A stretch of 64,000 bases of DNA from WHSO01 sp963732875. Its GTDB lineage: Bacteria > Pseudomonadota > Alphaproteobacteria > SMXQ01. A program made the translations under genes and the position numbers. Positions 9,031-18,500 of the stretch are shown piece by piece (the stretch's first letter is position 1; each line of letters opens with the position of its first letter). The stretch lies in assembly GCA_963732875.1 (NCBI GenBank), contig CAVTBD010000003.1:310001-374000 (forward strand), read 5' to 3'. Below the pieces are notes generated by a model. It ran no database searches and was not told where the DNA came from. It saw only the letters and a program-made list of their open reading frames with translations.

Positions 9031-9059
9031 CTCTTAGACCGTGATCGCCGGCGGGTCAA
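9031..9059 (-). promoter_or_regulatory. Candidate promoter of the riboswitch-metZ transcript
   Basis: On the minus strand TTGACC (9059-9054) is separated by 17 bases from TAAGAG (9036-9031). The -35 box is good and the -10 box weak. A start about seven bases downstream would fall right at the 5' edge of the SAM-II aptamer, which supports the call. Confidence 0.4.
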
Positions 9060-9086
9060 GGATGACGGCCCTGACCCCCGCCGGCC

Positions 9087-9533
9087 CTACTCGCTCGGGT
9101 GGCCGTTGGTGCCGTTGGAGCGCGGGGCGGCGCCCGCCATGGGGCCGAACACGAGGTCGGCCAGGGTGTAGGACGCGAGTGCCTCGACGAAGGCGCGCCG
9201 CGCGGCGTCGAGGGCCTCGTGGAAATGCCCGTCGCCGTCGCATACCGAGGGCCCGTCCTCGCGACCGATGGGCTGGAGGTTGACCTCGACCCGCTCCAGC
9301 ACCTGTCCGAGATTGATCGAGCGTGCGGGCCTCGCCAGGGCGATGCCGCCACCCTTGCCGCGATAGCCGATGATGTAGCCGAGCCGGGCGAGGTTCTGCG
9401 AGACCTTCATCAGGTGATTGCGCGAGATTCCATAGGCTTCGGCGATCGCCGTGATGGGAACCTTCTCGCCGGGTCGTGCCGCGAGATACATGAGGACGCG
9501 AATGGAATAGTCGGCGTACTTGGTGAGCAGCAT
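9087..9533 (-). CDS. Rrf2-family transcriptional regulator, NsrR-like, with cluster cysteines lost
   Basis: A 148-residue winged-helix regulator. The N-terminus MLLTKYADYSIRVLMYLA, the helix-turn-helix ITAIAEAYGISRNHLMKV and GYRGKGGG are typical of Rrf2/NsrR proteins. The C-terminal helix with SYTLADLV resembles NsrR. NsrR and IscR hold an iron-sulfur cluster with three Cys; here only Cys98 is present and the other two positions are not Cys. It may therefore be cluster-free, as the cysteine-metabolism regulator CymR is. It lies upstream of the SAM-riboswitch-metZ unit on the same strand. The target genes are unknown. Confidence 0.8.
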   Translation of the reverse strand: MLLTKYADYSIRVLMYLAARPGEKVPITAIAEAYGISRNHLMKVSQNLARLGYIIGYRGKGGGIALARPARSINLGQVLERVEVNLQPIGREDGPSVCDGDGHFHEALDAARRAFVEALASYTLADLVFGPMAGAAPRSNGTNGHPSE

Positions 9534-9904
9534 ATCTGGCCGCCTGTCATGACGTAGGATTTATGGAAAAAAGACAACTCGGAACGCGTGCGGTGGAGGC
9601 GGGCAGGGACGTGGTGGACACGATGCTCACATTGTCAGTCTTTGCAAAAAGACACTGTTTGTCAGCGTGGAACCGGGACCGACGCATACTTCCGACTCCC
9701 CCAAAAGACATAGGCGTATTATCCTTTAGCATAGACTCCCCTAGCTTCAACAGGGCTATTCGGGGAAAAATGTCTATATTCCGGACCGTTAACCATATTT
9801 CGCCCGATCCCTCCGCGGGGTGGGCGTGATCGGGGGCCTTTTCGTGTTTTTGTTGCTGGCGGGCCGCCGGGCTTGCCGCTAGAAATGAGGCCCGAAAAGC
9901 CAAG
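9534..9904. other. Intergenic region, relatively AT-rich, between the Rrf2 gene and tRNA-Gly
   Basis: About 370 bases with lower GC than the surroundings and no convincing gene; two short frames here lack codon bias. It contains short repeats of the AAAAGACA type and, at 9803-9834, an inverted repeat CCCGATC/GATCGGG followed by a T-rich tract, which could be a terminator or processing hairpin. The promoters of the Rrf2 gene (minus) and of the tRNA (plus) must lie here. Confidence 0.5.
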
Positions 9905-9978
9905 GCGGGTGTAGTTCAATGGTAGAACATCAGCTTCCCAAGCTGAATACGTGGGTTCGATTCCCATCACCCGCTCCA
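9905..9978 (+). tRNA. tRNA-Gly (anticodon CCC)
   Basis: A 74-base cloverleaf with encoded CCA. The acceptor stem GCGGGTG pairs with CACCCGC, and the D-arm contains AGTTCAATGGTAGAAC. The anticodon arm TCAGC-TTCCCAA-GCTGA gives anticodon CCC, and the T-arm carries GGTTCGATTCC. It decodes GGG glycine codons. It stands alone, with no other tRNA nearby. Confidence 0.95.
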
Positions 9979-10019
9979 TTTTCACCCTCCGGTTGCCGGT
10001 CCATTTCAGGGATATCTAG

Positions 10020-11319
10020 TTGACCAGTACGCCACGCGGGCCCGCCGAAACAGGGCGGACCGGCGAGGAACCGTCCAAGACGACAGGTGCCGCGGCGTTC
10101 CGTCATCGCGACTTCCGCCTCTATTTCTTCGGCAAGGTGTTCGCCTCCATCGCGCTGCACATGGTGACGGTGGCGGTCGGCTATCAGGTCTACGATATGA
10201 CCGGCCGGCCGATGGACCTCGCCTACATCGGCCTGTCCGTGTTCGCGCCCGCCATCGGCTTCTGCCTGATCACAGGCTATGTCTCGGACCTTTACGACCG
10301 CCGTCTCGTGCTCGCCGTCTGCTACGCGGTGATGATGGTGGCCGCCGTGCTGTTCGTGGCGTTCACCCTGAGCGGCACCACGGCGGCCTGGCCGGCGTTC
10401 CTGATCATGTCGGTCATGGGCGTGGGCCGTGCCTTCTACCAGCCGGCCTCGACCTCGTTCGTGCCGAATCTCGTGCACCCGGCGGAATTTCCCAATGCCG
10501 TCGCTTGGAACACCGCGGCCAACAAGGTCTCCCAGGTAATCGGGCCGAGCCTGGGCGGCGGGCTCTACCTGCTCGGCCCGGCGGTGGTCTACGCGGTGGC
10601 CGCCGTTTCGCTGCTGTTCGGCATCGTCACCACCGTGCTGATCCACACGCGCACGCACCGCACCGGCCGCGAGCCAGTCAGCTTCGCGACGCTGTTCGCG
10701 GGCCTGCGCTACGTGTTCGAGAAGAAGATCCTGTTCGGCGCCATCACGCTCGACCTGTTCGTGGTGTTCCTGGGCGGCGTCACCGCGCTGATCCCGATCT
10801 ATGCCAAGGACATCCTGGCGGTCGGCCCCTCGGGCGCGGGACTTCCTGCGCAGCGCGGCCGCCTTCGGCGCGGTCCTGAGCGCGGTCGCGCTCACCCAGA
10901 TTTCGCTCAACCGCGCGGTCGGCAAAATACTGTTCACGGTGGTATTCGTGTTCGGCGCCGCGACTATCGTGTTCGGTATGTCCAAGATCTTCTGGCTGTC
11001 GATGGCGGCCATGTCGGTGATCGGTGCGTCCGATATGATCAGCGTCTACATCCGCTCGACGCTGCTCCAGATCGCGACGCCCGACCAGATGCGCGGGCGT
11101 GTCAGCGCCGTCAATTCCATCTTCACCGGTACCTCCAACGAGATCGGCGAGTTCCGTGCCGGCACCATGGCCGCCTTCATCGGTACCGTGCCGGCGGTGG
11201 TGGCGGGCGGCATCGGCTCGATCCTGGTGGCAGCCGCCTGTTCCAGGCTGTTCCCAGTGCTGCTCCGGGTCGAGCGCATGGACCGTGATCTGCTCGAGGA
11301 GCCAAGCGCCGGCCGGTGA
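10020..11319 (+). CDS. MFS transporter, frameshifted near 10840
   Basis: An MFS protein of about 430 residues if the frame is repaired. The first part (to about 10840, ending ILAVGPSGA) and the second (FLRSAAAFGAVLSA onwards to 11319) lie in adjacent frames. One extra G around GGCGCGGGAC explains the shift. The N-terminus FRHRDFRLYFFGK and the middle GRAFYQPASTSFVPNLV are characteristic of the enterobactin-exporter (EntS)-like MFS group. Joined, the gene has the usual 12 hydrophobic segments and ends at 11319. It starts with TTG at 10020, 41 bases after the tRNA. It is either a sequence error or a recent pseudogene. Confidence 0.75.
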
Positions 11320-11392
11320 CCGGGCGGGGGCTGGCCCCGCGTCCCGGGGCGGGCTAAGGTGCCGTCCCTGCAAGCTCTGAATCGCCGCCGAG

Positions 11393-12947
11393 ATGTCCCA
11401 GACCACCCCTTCCGATACGTCGCGCGCCGAAATCCCGCCCGGCGGCGGTTTTCCGTTCGGCTTTGCCGCCGCCGCGGTCGTATGCCTTGTCGTGACGCTG
11501 GTGCGCGTCGCCGCGCTCGCGATCCATCCCCTCGACCTGCATCCCGACGAGGCCCAGTACTGGTCGTGGTCGCGCCATCTCGCCTGGGGATACTTCTCCA
11601 AGCCGCCCATGATCGCCTGGCTGATCGCGGCCAGCACGACCGTGTGCGGCGCGGGTGAGGGCTGCATCAAGGCCGGCACGCCGCTCCTTCATCTCGCCAC
11701 CGCTCTGTTCGCCTACGGGATCGGGCGGCGGCTCTACGGGCCGGTGGTCGGGTTCTTCGCCGCCGTCGCCTTCGTGACGCTCCCCGGTGTCAGTTTTTCC
11801 TCGGCCATCGTTTCGACCGACCCGCCGCTGATGACGTGCTGGGCGGCGGCCCTCTATGCGTTGGTGCGCCTGTGGCAGGGCACCGCGGCGCCCGGCCGCT
11901 GGTGGCTTGTGCTCGGCCTCGCCATCGGGCTCGGGCTGCTGTCGAAATACGCCATGGCGTTCTTCGTGATCGGGCTCGTGCTGCTGATCGCCCTCGACGG
12001 CGAGGTGCGCCGGCGCCTCGCGGTGCCGGGGACGGGCACGCGCGGGCTCGCATCGGCGCTCGCGCTCGGCGCCCTTCTGTACCTCCCCAATCTGATCTGG
12101 AACGTCGAGTTCGAGCTTCGTCACCTTCGTCCACACCGGCGCCAACGCCGACCTTCACCGCGACCTGTTCCATCCCGACGAGCTCGCGTCGTTCATCGCG
12201 ACCCAGTTCGGCGTGTTCGGCCCGATCCTGTTCGCGGCGCTCCTGTGGGCGGTGGTGCGGGTGCCGGTGTGGCGGCGCGACGAACGGACCCGCCTGCTTG
12301 CCGCCTTCGTGCTGCCGATGCTCGCCACCATCACCGTGCTCAGCCTGCTGTCGCGCGCCAACGCCAACTGGGCCGCGCCCTCCTACATCGCGGCGACGGT
12401 CTGGGTCACCGCGCTGCTGGTGGACGGCGGACGCCGTGCGCTGGCCGTGGGTTCGCTCGCGCTCCATGGGATCGTGGCGGCCGCGCTGGTGGCCGGTATG
12501 CTCGTGCACATGGGGCCGGGCAACTACGCCGGATTCCGCGTGTCGCCGGATTTCGACATCTACAAGAATTACGACGGCTGGCACGAACTCGGCACCGCCG
12601 TCAGCAATATCCGCCAGCGCCATCCCGGCGTGCCGCTGTTGCTCGACGACCGCAAGCTGCTGGCCGAGATGCTCTACTACGTCCGGCCCTGGCCCGAGGA
12701 CGTGTTCGCCTGGCGGGCCAATGGGCGCATCACCGACCATTTCAAGCTGACGCGCCCGCTGCCGGGCACGCCCGGCGGCGACTTCCTGGTGATCTCGGCG
12801 GCCGAGGACCCGGATTACCTGCTCGCCCATTTCCGTGCCGTCCGGCTGGTGGCCACCCTGGTCAAGCCGATCGGCACGGGTCCCGAGACGCGTGTCAGGG
12901 TGTTTTACGCAAGGGACTTCCTGGGCTATAACGCCACCCGTTCCTGA
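11393..12947 (+). CDS. ArnT-like glycosyltransferase (GT39/PMT family), frameshifted near 12115
   Basis: An integral membrane glycosyltransferase that should move a sugar from a polyprenyl phosphate donor to a lipid or protein on the periplasmic side. HPDEAQYWSW followed by GYFSKPPMIAW near residue 45 is the first periplasmic-loop signature of ArnT/PMT_2 enzymes. About ten hydrophobic segments follow. The frame changes once near 12115 (FEF|VTFVHTG), explained by one extra C in GAGCTTCG; the second part runs to 12947. The repaired length is about 517 residues. A GT2 enzyme of the kind that makes such donors is at 18.5 kb. Confidence 0.75.
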
Positions 12948-12992
12948 CCCGCCCGATACAACGAGCCGCGACCGTCGGAGGCGCGCCAAACC

Positions 12993-15064
12993 ATGGGCCA
13001 GTACCGCGTCACCGTCGACACCGGAGGCACCTTCTCCGACTTCGTCTATCTCGACGAGGACGCGCGCGAGATCACCATCCACAAGCTGCCGTCCACGCCC
13101 CACGATCCGTCGCGAGGCGATCGTTGCCGGCGTCCGGCACCTGATCGACCAGGGCGTGAAGCCGGGCGACATCGAATATTTCTGCCACGGCACCACGGTC
13201 GGCACCAACGCGCTGCTGGAAGGCAAGGGGGCGCGGACCGGCCTGCTGGTGACCAGAGGGCTTTCGCGGCATCTACGAGGTGGGCGAGCAGTCGACGCCG
13301 CACGGGCCGTCGATCTTCGACATCGAATACGAGAAGCCGACGCTGCTGGCGCCCGAAAGCCGCACCGGCGAGGTGGCGGAGCGGGTCGACTTCCAGGGTC
13401 GCGTGCTGGTGCCCCTCGACGAGGCGGCGCTGCGCGCGACCGTGCGCGAGCTCAAGGCCAACAAGGTCGAATCGGTCGCGGTGTGCCTGCTGTTCTCGTT
13501 CCTGCATCCGCAGCACGAGGCGCGCGTCGCGCGAGATCATCGCGCGAAGAAGCGCCCGACATGAGCATCTCGCTCTCGTCGGAAGTTCTGCCGCAGATCC
13601 GCGAGTACTTCCGGCTCTCCACCACGGTCATCAACGCCTACCTGCAGCCGATCCTGGCGCGCTACATCCTCACCTCGAACGCCAGCTCGACGGCGCCGGT
13701 GTGCACACCCGCAAGAAATACATCATGCAGTCGAACGGCGGCATGGCGACCTTCGACGCGGCGGCGCGCAAGGCGGTGGCGACGGTGCTGTCGGGGCCGG
13801 CGGGCGGCGTCACGGCGGGGGTCTACCTCGCGCGCGACGACCGGGAGCCGCAATCTCATCACCTTCGACATGGGCGGCACCAGCTGCGACGTGGCGCTGA
13901 TCAAGGACGGTCAGCCGTCGTCGTCGAATCGCGGCAAGATCGAGGGCCGCGATCATCGCCGTGCCGATGATGGACATCAACACGGTCAGCGCGGGCGGCG
14001 GCACCATCGCGCGCGTCGACCGCCTTGGGCCAGCTCGAGGTCGGCCCCGAATTCGGCCGGCGCGGTGCCGGGCCCGGCCTGCTACGGCCGCGGCGGCACT
14101 GAGCCGACCATCACCGACTGCAATCTCGTGCTCGGCTATCTCGGCGAGGACAATTTCCTCGGCGGCGCGCATGCGGCTCGACACCGCGCATGCGCGCGCA
14201 AGGCGATCGAGGACAAGGTCGCCCGGCCGCTCGGCATGGACGTGGCCTCCGCGGCCGAAGGCATCGTGCGCATCATCGACGTGAAGATGGAGGAGGCGAT
14301 CAAGGCGATCTCCACCATGCGCGGCCACGACCTGCGCGACTTCCAGCTGCTCGCCTTCGGCGGCGCGGGCCCGCTGCATGCCGGCCGCATGGCGCGCGAC
14401 CTCGGCATGGCGGGCGTGATCGTGCCGCTCTATCCCGGCGTCTATTCGGCGATCGGGCTGCTGCAGTCCGACGTGCAGCACGACTACGCCGCCTCGCGCC
14501 TCACGCTCCTGAGCGAGGTCGACTCCCGCCGAGGTGGCCGGGCGCCTCAAGACGCTCGCCGACCAGGCGCGGGCCGAGCTGCGCGACGAAGGCTTCAAGG
14601 CCTCCCAGATCGCGCTCGAATACGCCCTCGACATGCGCTACGCCGGCCAGGGCTACGAGATGACGGTGCCGCTACCGTCCGAAAAGGTGACCGCGAGGAT
14701 GCTCGCAGAGATCCGCGAAACCTTCGATAATACCCACAAGGCAGATGTTCGGCCATTCCGGCGCCGGAGGAGCCGGTCGAGACCGTGTCCTACCGCGTGC
14801 GCGGCGTCGGCCGCCTGCCGGAAGTGAAGATGCCGACCTTCGCGCAGGAAGGGCATCCCGCTCAAGGCGGCCTGCGCGGAAGCGCCGCGCCCGCTTCGAG
14901 GGCGCGTTCGAGGAGTGCCCGTGTACCAGCGCGAGCGCCTCGATGTCGGCCACAGGGTCGGGCCCGGCGATCATCGAGCAGCTCGATTCACCACCGTCCT
15001 CCATCCCGGCCAGGTGGCCGAGGTGGATCGCTTCAGGAACCTCCGCATCACGGAAGGGAAGTGA
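12993..15064 (+). pseudogene. hyuA: Hydantoinase/oxoprolinase subunit A, broken by many indels
   Basis: Homologous along its whole length to the N-methylhydantoinase A / 5-oxoprolinase alpha family, which cleaves cyclic amides with ATP. The start MGQYRVTVDTGGTFSDF carries the actin-like phosphate-1 motif. The conserved SGPAGG, FDMGGTS and AFGGAGPLHA blocks follow in order, and the product ends RNLRITEGK. To read through, the frame must be corrected at many places, for example near 13113, 13259, 13532, 13546, 13669, 13836, 13951, 14026, 14052, 14166, 14527, 14741 and 14769. Most are one extra base; a few towards the 3' end are losses. Residues between breaks remain well conserved, and no new in-frame nonsense codons were noticed once the frame is followed. 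Either sequence error or very young decay. Confidence 0.8.
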
Positions 15065-15066
15065 CC

Positions 15067-16899
15067 ATGGCACGCAAGGCGACACGCAAGCCCGCGAACA
15101 AGTCCGCGCCGAGGAAGCTGGCGAAGAAGCCGGCGAAGGCGGCCTCCAGGGCGCGCCGGCGCGTTGGCGCCGACGGCATCGATCCGGTCACTCGAAGTGG
15201 TGAAGGCGAGCCTCGTCGGCATCGTGCAGGAGATGCAGAACTCGCTGTTCCGCACCGGCTTTTCCACCATCATCCGCGAATCCCAGGACGCCTCCTGCGC
15301 GCTGATGAACGCCGCCGGCGAGGTGGTGGCGCAGCACGTGGTGCTGCCGCTCCACATCGGCGCGTTCCCGGCCTGCACCGCCGCGGTGATCCGCGACTAC
15401 GGCCGCGAGATCGCGCCGGGCGACGCCTTCCTGATCAATCACACCTATGAGGGCGGCAGCCCGCACGCGCCCGACATGGCGGTGATCACGCCGATCTTCG
15501 TCGGCAAGCGGCTGTTCGGCTTCTGCGGCTCATCGCGCACAAGAGCGATCATCGGCGGCCCGGTGCCGGGCAGCTGCTTCGCGCACGCCAAGGAGATCTT
15601 CGCCGAGGGCCTGCATCTTCCGGCCGTGCGCGTACCAGCGCGACTTCAAGACCTTGCGCGAAATGGAGCGCATCATCGCCGCCAACGCCGCACGCCGGAA
15701 ATGGTGCTGGGCGACATGCGCGGCCAGATCGGCGCCGACCGGCTCGGCGAGGCGCGCCTGGCGGAACTGTTCGCGAAATTCGGCGAGAACCAGGTGCTGG
15801 CGAGCTTCGACGAGCTGATGCGGGTCGTCGGAAGGGATCATACGCGCCGCCGTCGCCAAGTGGCGCGACGGGCGCTTCGAGGCCGAGCGTTTCGTCGATG
15901 ACGACGGCATCGATCTCGACAAGCCGATGCGCGTCCACGTGGTGGTGGAGAAGAAGGGCGACCGCATCTCATTTCGACTTCTCCGGCTCCGCCGACCAGA
16001 CCCGCGGCCCGGCCAACATCCGCCCGCCGCTGGTCCAGGCGGCGATGGTGTACCTGCTGATCAGCCAGGTCGATCCGCACCATCACCATCAACTCGGGGC
16101 TCCTGAAGGTGGCCGAGGTCAAGCTGCGCGAGGGCAGCGTGCTCAATCCGCACTTCCCGGCGCCGGTGAACACCTACATTCCGACCGTGCACGGCGGTCA
16201 CCGAGGCGGCGATCGAGGCGGTCAGCCATCTGGTGCCGGAGAAGGCGCGCGGCGACGGCTGCGGCTCGCGCTCGATCATCATCGGCGGGCGCTCGACGCG
16301 CTCGGGCAAAGGCTATGTCCAGTACGAGATCGTCGGGGGCGGCTCGGGCGCGCGGGCCATGAAGGATGGCGTGTCGGGTGGCTGCTCGCACCAGAGCAAC
16401 GCGCGCATCGCGCCGGTCGAGATCATCGAGTGCGAGTTCCCAACTCGCGTGCGCCGCTTCGAGCTGATCCCCGATTCCGGCGGCGCCGGCGCGTACCGCG
16501 GCGGTCTCGGTATCCTGCGCGAATACGAGAACCTGGGCGAGGCGCGCTTTAACATCCGCTCCAACAAGCACTTCATCGCGCCCAAGGGGGTCGCCGGCGG
16601 GCTCGAGGCGCGCTGCGGGCGCGCTCACCATGCATCCAGGCGAGGCCAGGGAGAAGATCCTGCCGTCGCGCTATTCCGACTATCCGCTCGCCGACGGCGA
16701 CGTGTTCCGGCTCGAGACCCCGGGCGGCGGCGGCTTCGGCGATCCGGCGTCGCGCAAGCCCGAGCGGGTCGCGGCCGACGTCAATGAAGGCTACGTGACC
16801 CCGGCCGCCGCGCGCGACGTCTATCGCGTCGCGCTTATCGAGAAGGATGGCGCCTACGCGGTGGACGAGGCCGCGACCCAGGAGCTGCGTGCGGGATAA
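15067..16899 (+). pseudogene. hyuB: Hydantoinase/oxoprolinase subunit B with Lys-rich N-terminus, broken by indels
   Basis: Partner of the upstream hyuA; starts two bases after its stop. Family blocks are present in order: MQNSLFRTGFSTIIRESQD, HVVLPLHIGAF, FLINHTYEGGSPHAPDM, GAGAYRGGLG, and PGGGGFGDP at the end. About ten frame corrections are needed, including near 15192, 15533, 15553, 15633, 15833, 15970, 16079, 16195 and 16623, mostly single extra bases. Before the catalytic domain lies an unusual stretch of about 37 residues rich in Lys, Ala and Arg (MARKATRKPANKSAPRK...), resembling a histone-like tail. The stop TAA is at 16897-16899. Confidence 0.78.
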
Positions 16900-16922
16900 A
16901 TAGATAAGAGGGGGCAATCGGG

Positions 16923-17354
16923 ATGATGCTGGATGGCTTCGCCAGAACCGCGTTGCGTTCCGTCGCGCTCGTTGCGCTCCTGCTGGTGACGGGATGTCCG
17001 TCGCCCGTGGGGCAGATCGGGGACGACGATTATGTGTGGAGCAGCGAGACCCTGAAGATGAATTACCAGCAGGTGTACCGGAACGTTTTGAATGGCTACC
17101 GGCACTGTATGGAAGTAGCCCCTGCGGCGAATCTCTATACCGACATAAAAAAGGGGGACATGGTTTTCTATCTGCCTGCCCTCGGCGGCGGGAACAGCAG
17201 TTGGGTTCATGGAAAGGCGTCGATCGATGCGATCGGAGACGATTCCTCGATGCTCAAGGTCGGTGTGATCAGCGCGTATGATAAAGGATGGTTCCGGGCC
17301 CAGGTATTACAGTGGGCGCATGGCGACACCAACTGCGAGCCGAATCAGAACTGA
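16923..17354 (+). CDS. Small lipoprotein of unknown function
   Basis: A 143-residue product with a signal peptide and lipobox LVTGC (Cys25), so probably membrane-anchored and facing the periplasm. The mature part includes NYQQVYRNVLNGYRHCM and further Cys residues near the middle and C-terminus (TNCEPNQN), which could pair in a disulfide. I do not recognise the family. Its base composition is lower in GC than the neighbours, hinting at a different history. It lies 23 bases after hyuB on the same strand. Confidence 0.65.
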   Translation: MMLDGFARTALRSVALVALLLVTGCPSPVGQIGDDDYVWSSETLKMNYQQVYRNVLNGYRHCMEVAPAANLYTDIKKGDMVFYLPALGGGNSSWVHGKASIDAIGDDSSMLKVGVISAYDKGWFRAQVLQWAHGDTNCEPNQN

Positions 17355-17416
17355 AACGCCTGAACCTGGCTATTCGGCCTGAACGTTTTTATCTGGAAGC
17401 CCGAGCCGCGCGCGCC

Positions 17417-18154
17417 TCAGTCAGGACGCGATAACTTCTTCGCGCCGTCGCGGATCGTCGCGCCGTAGCGGCGCAGAGCCGGTGGCGACAGGCCATCGCG
17501 CACGACGATCCAATGGTAGAGCGCCCAGGCGATGGCGACGTTGAACACGCCCGAGAACACCACGTCCGACAGCCAGTGCGCGCCCTGCATCATGCGCCCG
17601 AGCCCGATCAGCGCGCCGAGCGCGACCGCGCCTGTCATGGCCATGCGGCGCCGGCGGCCGGGCGCCATCAGCAAGGCGAAGGTGACCAGGTAAAAGCCGG
17701 CGGCGCCGTGGCCGGTGACGAACGAGCAGTTGTGGCTGCACTGGTTCGACGGAATCAGCGCCGGGCTGAACGCCTTGGTGCCGCCGAATTCGACCGTCTG
17801 GGCCGGCCGTGCCCGTCCCCAGTGCTCCTTGAGGAGGCCGTTGGTCACGAGGCCGGGTCCCAGGGCGAGCGAGAGCGCGATATAGGCGATCACCGTCCAG
17901 CGCGGGCGCCAGCGGGTCGGCACCGGAACCGGCAGCAGCCGGATCGCCACCAGTCCCGCCAGCAGCGCGAGCAGCGTGTAAACCAGCGGCTGGACGGAAT
18001 GGTAGGAGAACTGCACCGGGCCCCAGTCCTTGAGGAAAAATCCCCCGGCCGGGTCGTAGAACAGCCGCGCCGCCGCCCGGTCGATACCCGGAAACAGGGT
18101 GAACAGGAGTGCCAGGGCGATGCTGAGCGCTAGGAAATGGACCGGTTTCATCAT
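17417..18154 (-). CDS. PAP2-family lipid phosphatase
   Basis: A membrane phosphatase of 245 residues with six hydrophobic segments. The three PAP2 motifs are visible: Lys109-x6-Arg116-Pro117 (KEHWGRARP), a GH motif in SFVTGHG with His149, and the third motif with Arg187, His193 and Asp197 (GLGRMMQGAHWLSDV). The arrangement resembles bacterial lipid A or phosphatidylglycerol-phosphate phosphatases. It would act on the periplasmic face of the inner membrane. The divergent neighbour is a GT2 glycosyltransferase, so a role in envelope lipid modification is likely but not shown. Confidence 0.85.
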   Translation of the reverse strand: MMKPVHFLALSIALALLFTLFPGIDRAAARLFYDPAGGFFLKDWGPVQFSYHSVQPLVYTLLALLAGLVAIRLLPVPVPTRWRPRWTVIAYIALSLALGPGLVTNGLLKEHWGRARPAQTVEFGGTKAFSPALIPSNQCSHNCSFVTGHGAAGFYLVTFALLMAPGRRRRMAMTGAVALGALIGLGRMMQGAHWLSDVVFSGVFNVAIAWALYHWIVVRDGLSPPALRRYGATIRDGAKKLSRPD

Positions 18155-18500
18155 CCTGCCGGAAATGCCCGCTGGAGGGTCGCGCGCACGCGATAAGGCG
18201 CGCTGCGGCCGGGGCTGCGCCGAATGGCGAGGACCTTAGCGGTCTCCCGCCCGGCAATCAACGCGGGAGCGGGCCGGGGGCCGGCGTGTGGGTGGCGCGG
18301 GCCCCCTCCAGGAGACGGCCTCCGGGCCATCGGGCACAAAGCCCTTGGACAAGAATCCCCCGCTTCTGTAAAACCCGGACCAGTGGCCGGATCGCCCCGG
18401 GCGCGCCGTTCGCGGCCCGCGCCGGCCCGAGTTGAACAGGCTGTACCCCCTGTCGGTCCCGGCGACGCGCGCCATTTCCGATGCCGGGTACGAGAACGCT
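18155..18500. other. Divergent intergenic region between PAP2 and GT2 genes
   Basis: About 345 bases without a convincing gene. A possible plus-strand promoter is TTGGAC (18345-18350), 16 bases, TGTAAA (18367-18372), which would drive the GT2-VTT-queCED strand. A GC-rich inverted repeat lies near 18270-18300. Confidence 0.4.

Noticed and set aside
9547..9903. Minus-strand open frame of 118 codons next to tRNA-Gly
   Set aside because: It lies in AT-rich intergenic DNA, begins next to the tRNA and has no conserved feature.
12993..16899. Programmed frameshifting as an explanation for the hyuAB breaks
   Set aside because: The break sites share no slippery sequence or constant stop codon, and many corrections per gene would make the yield negligible. 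Error or decay is simpler.
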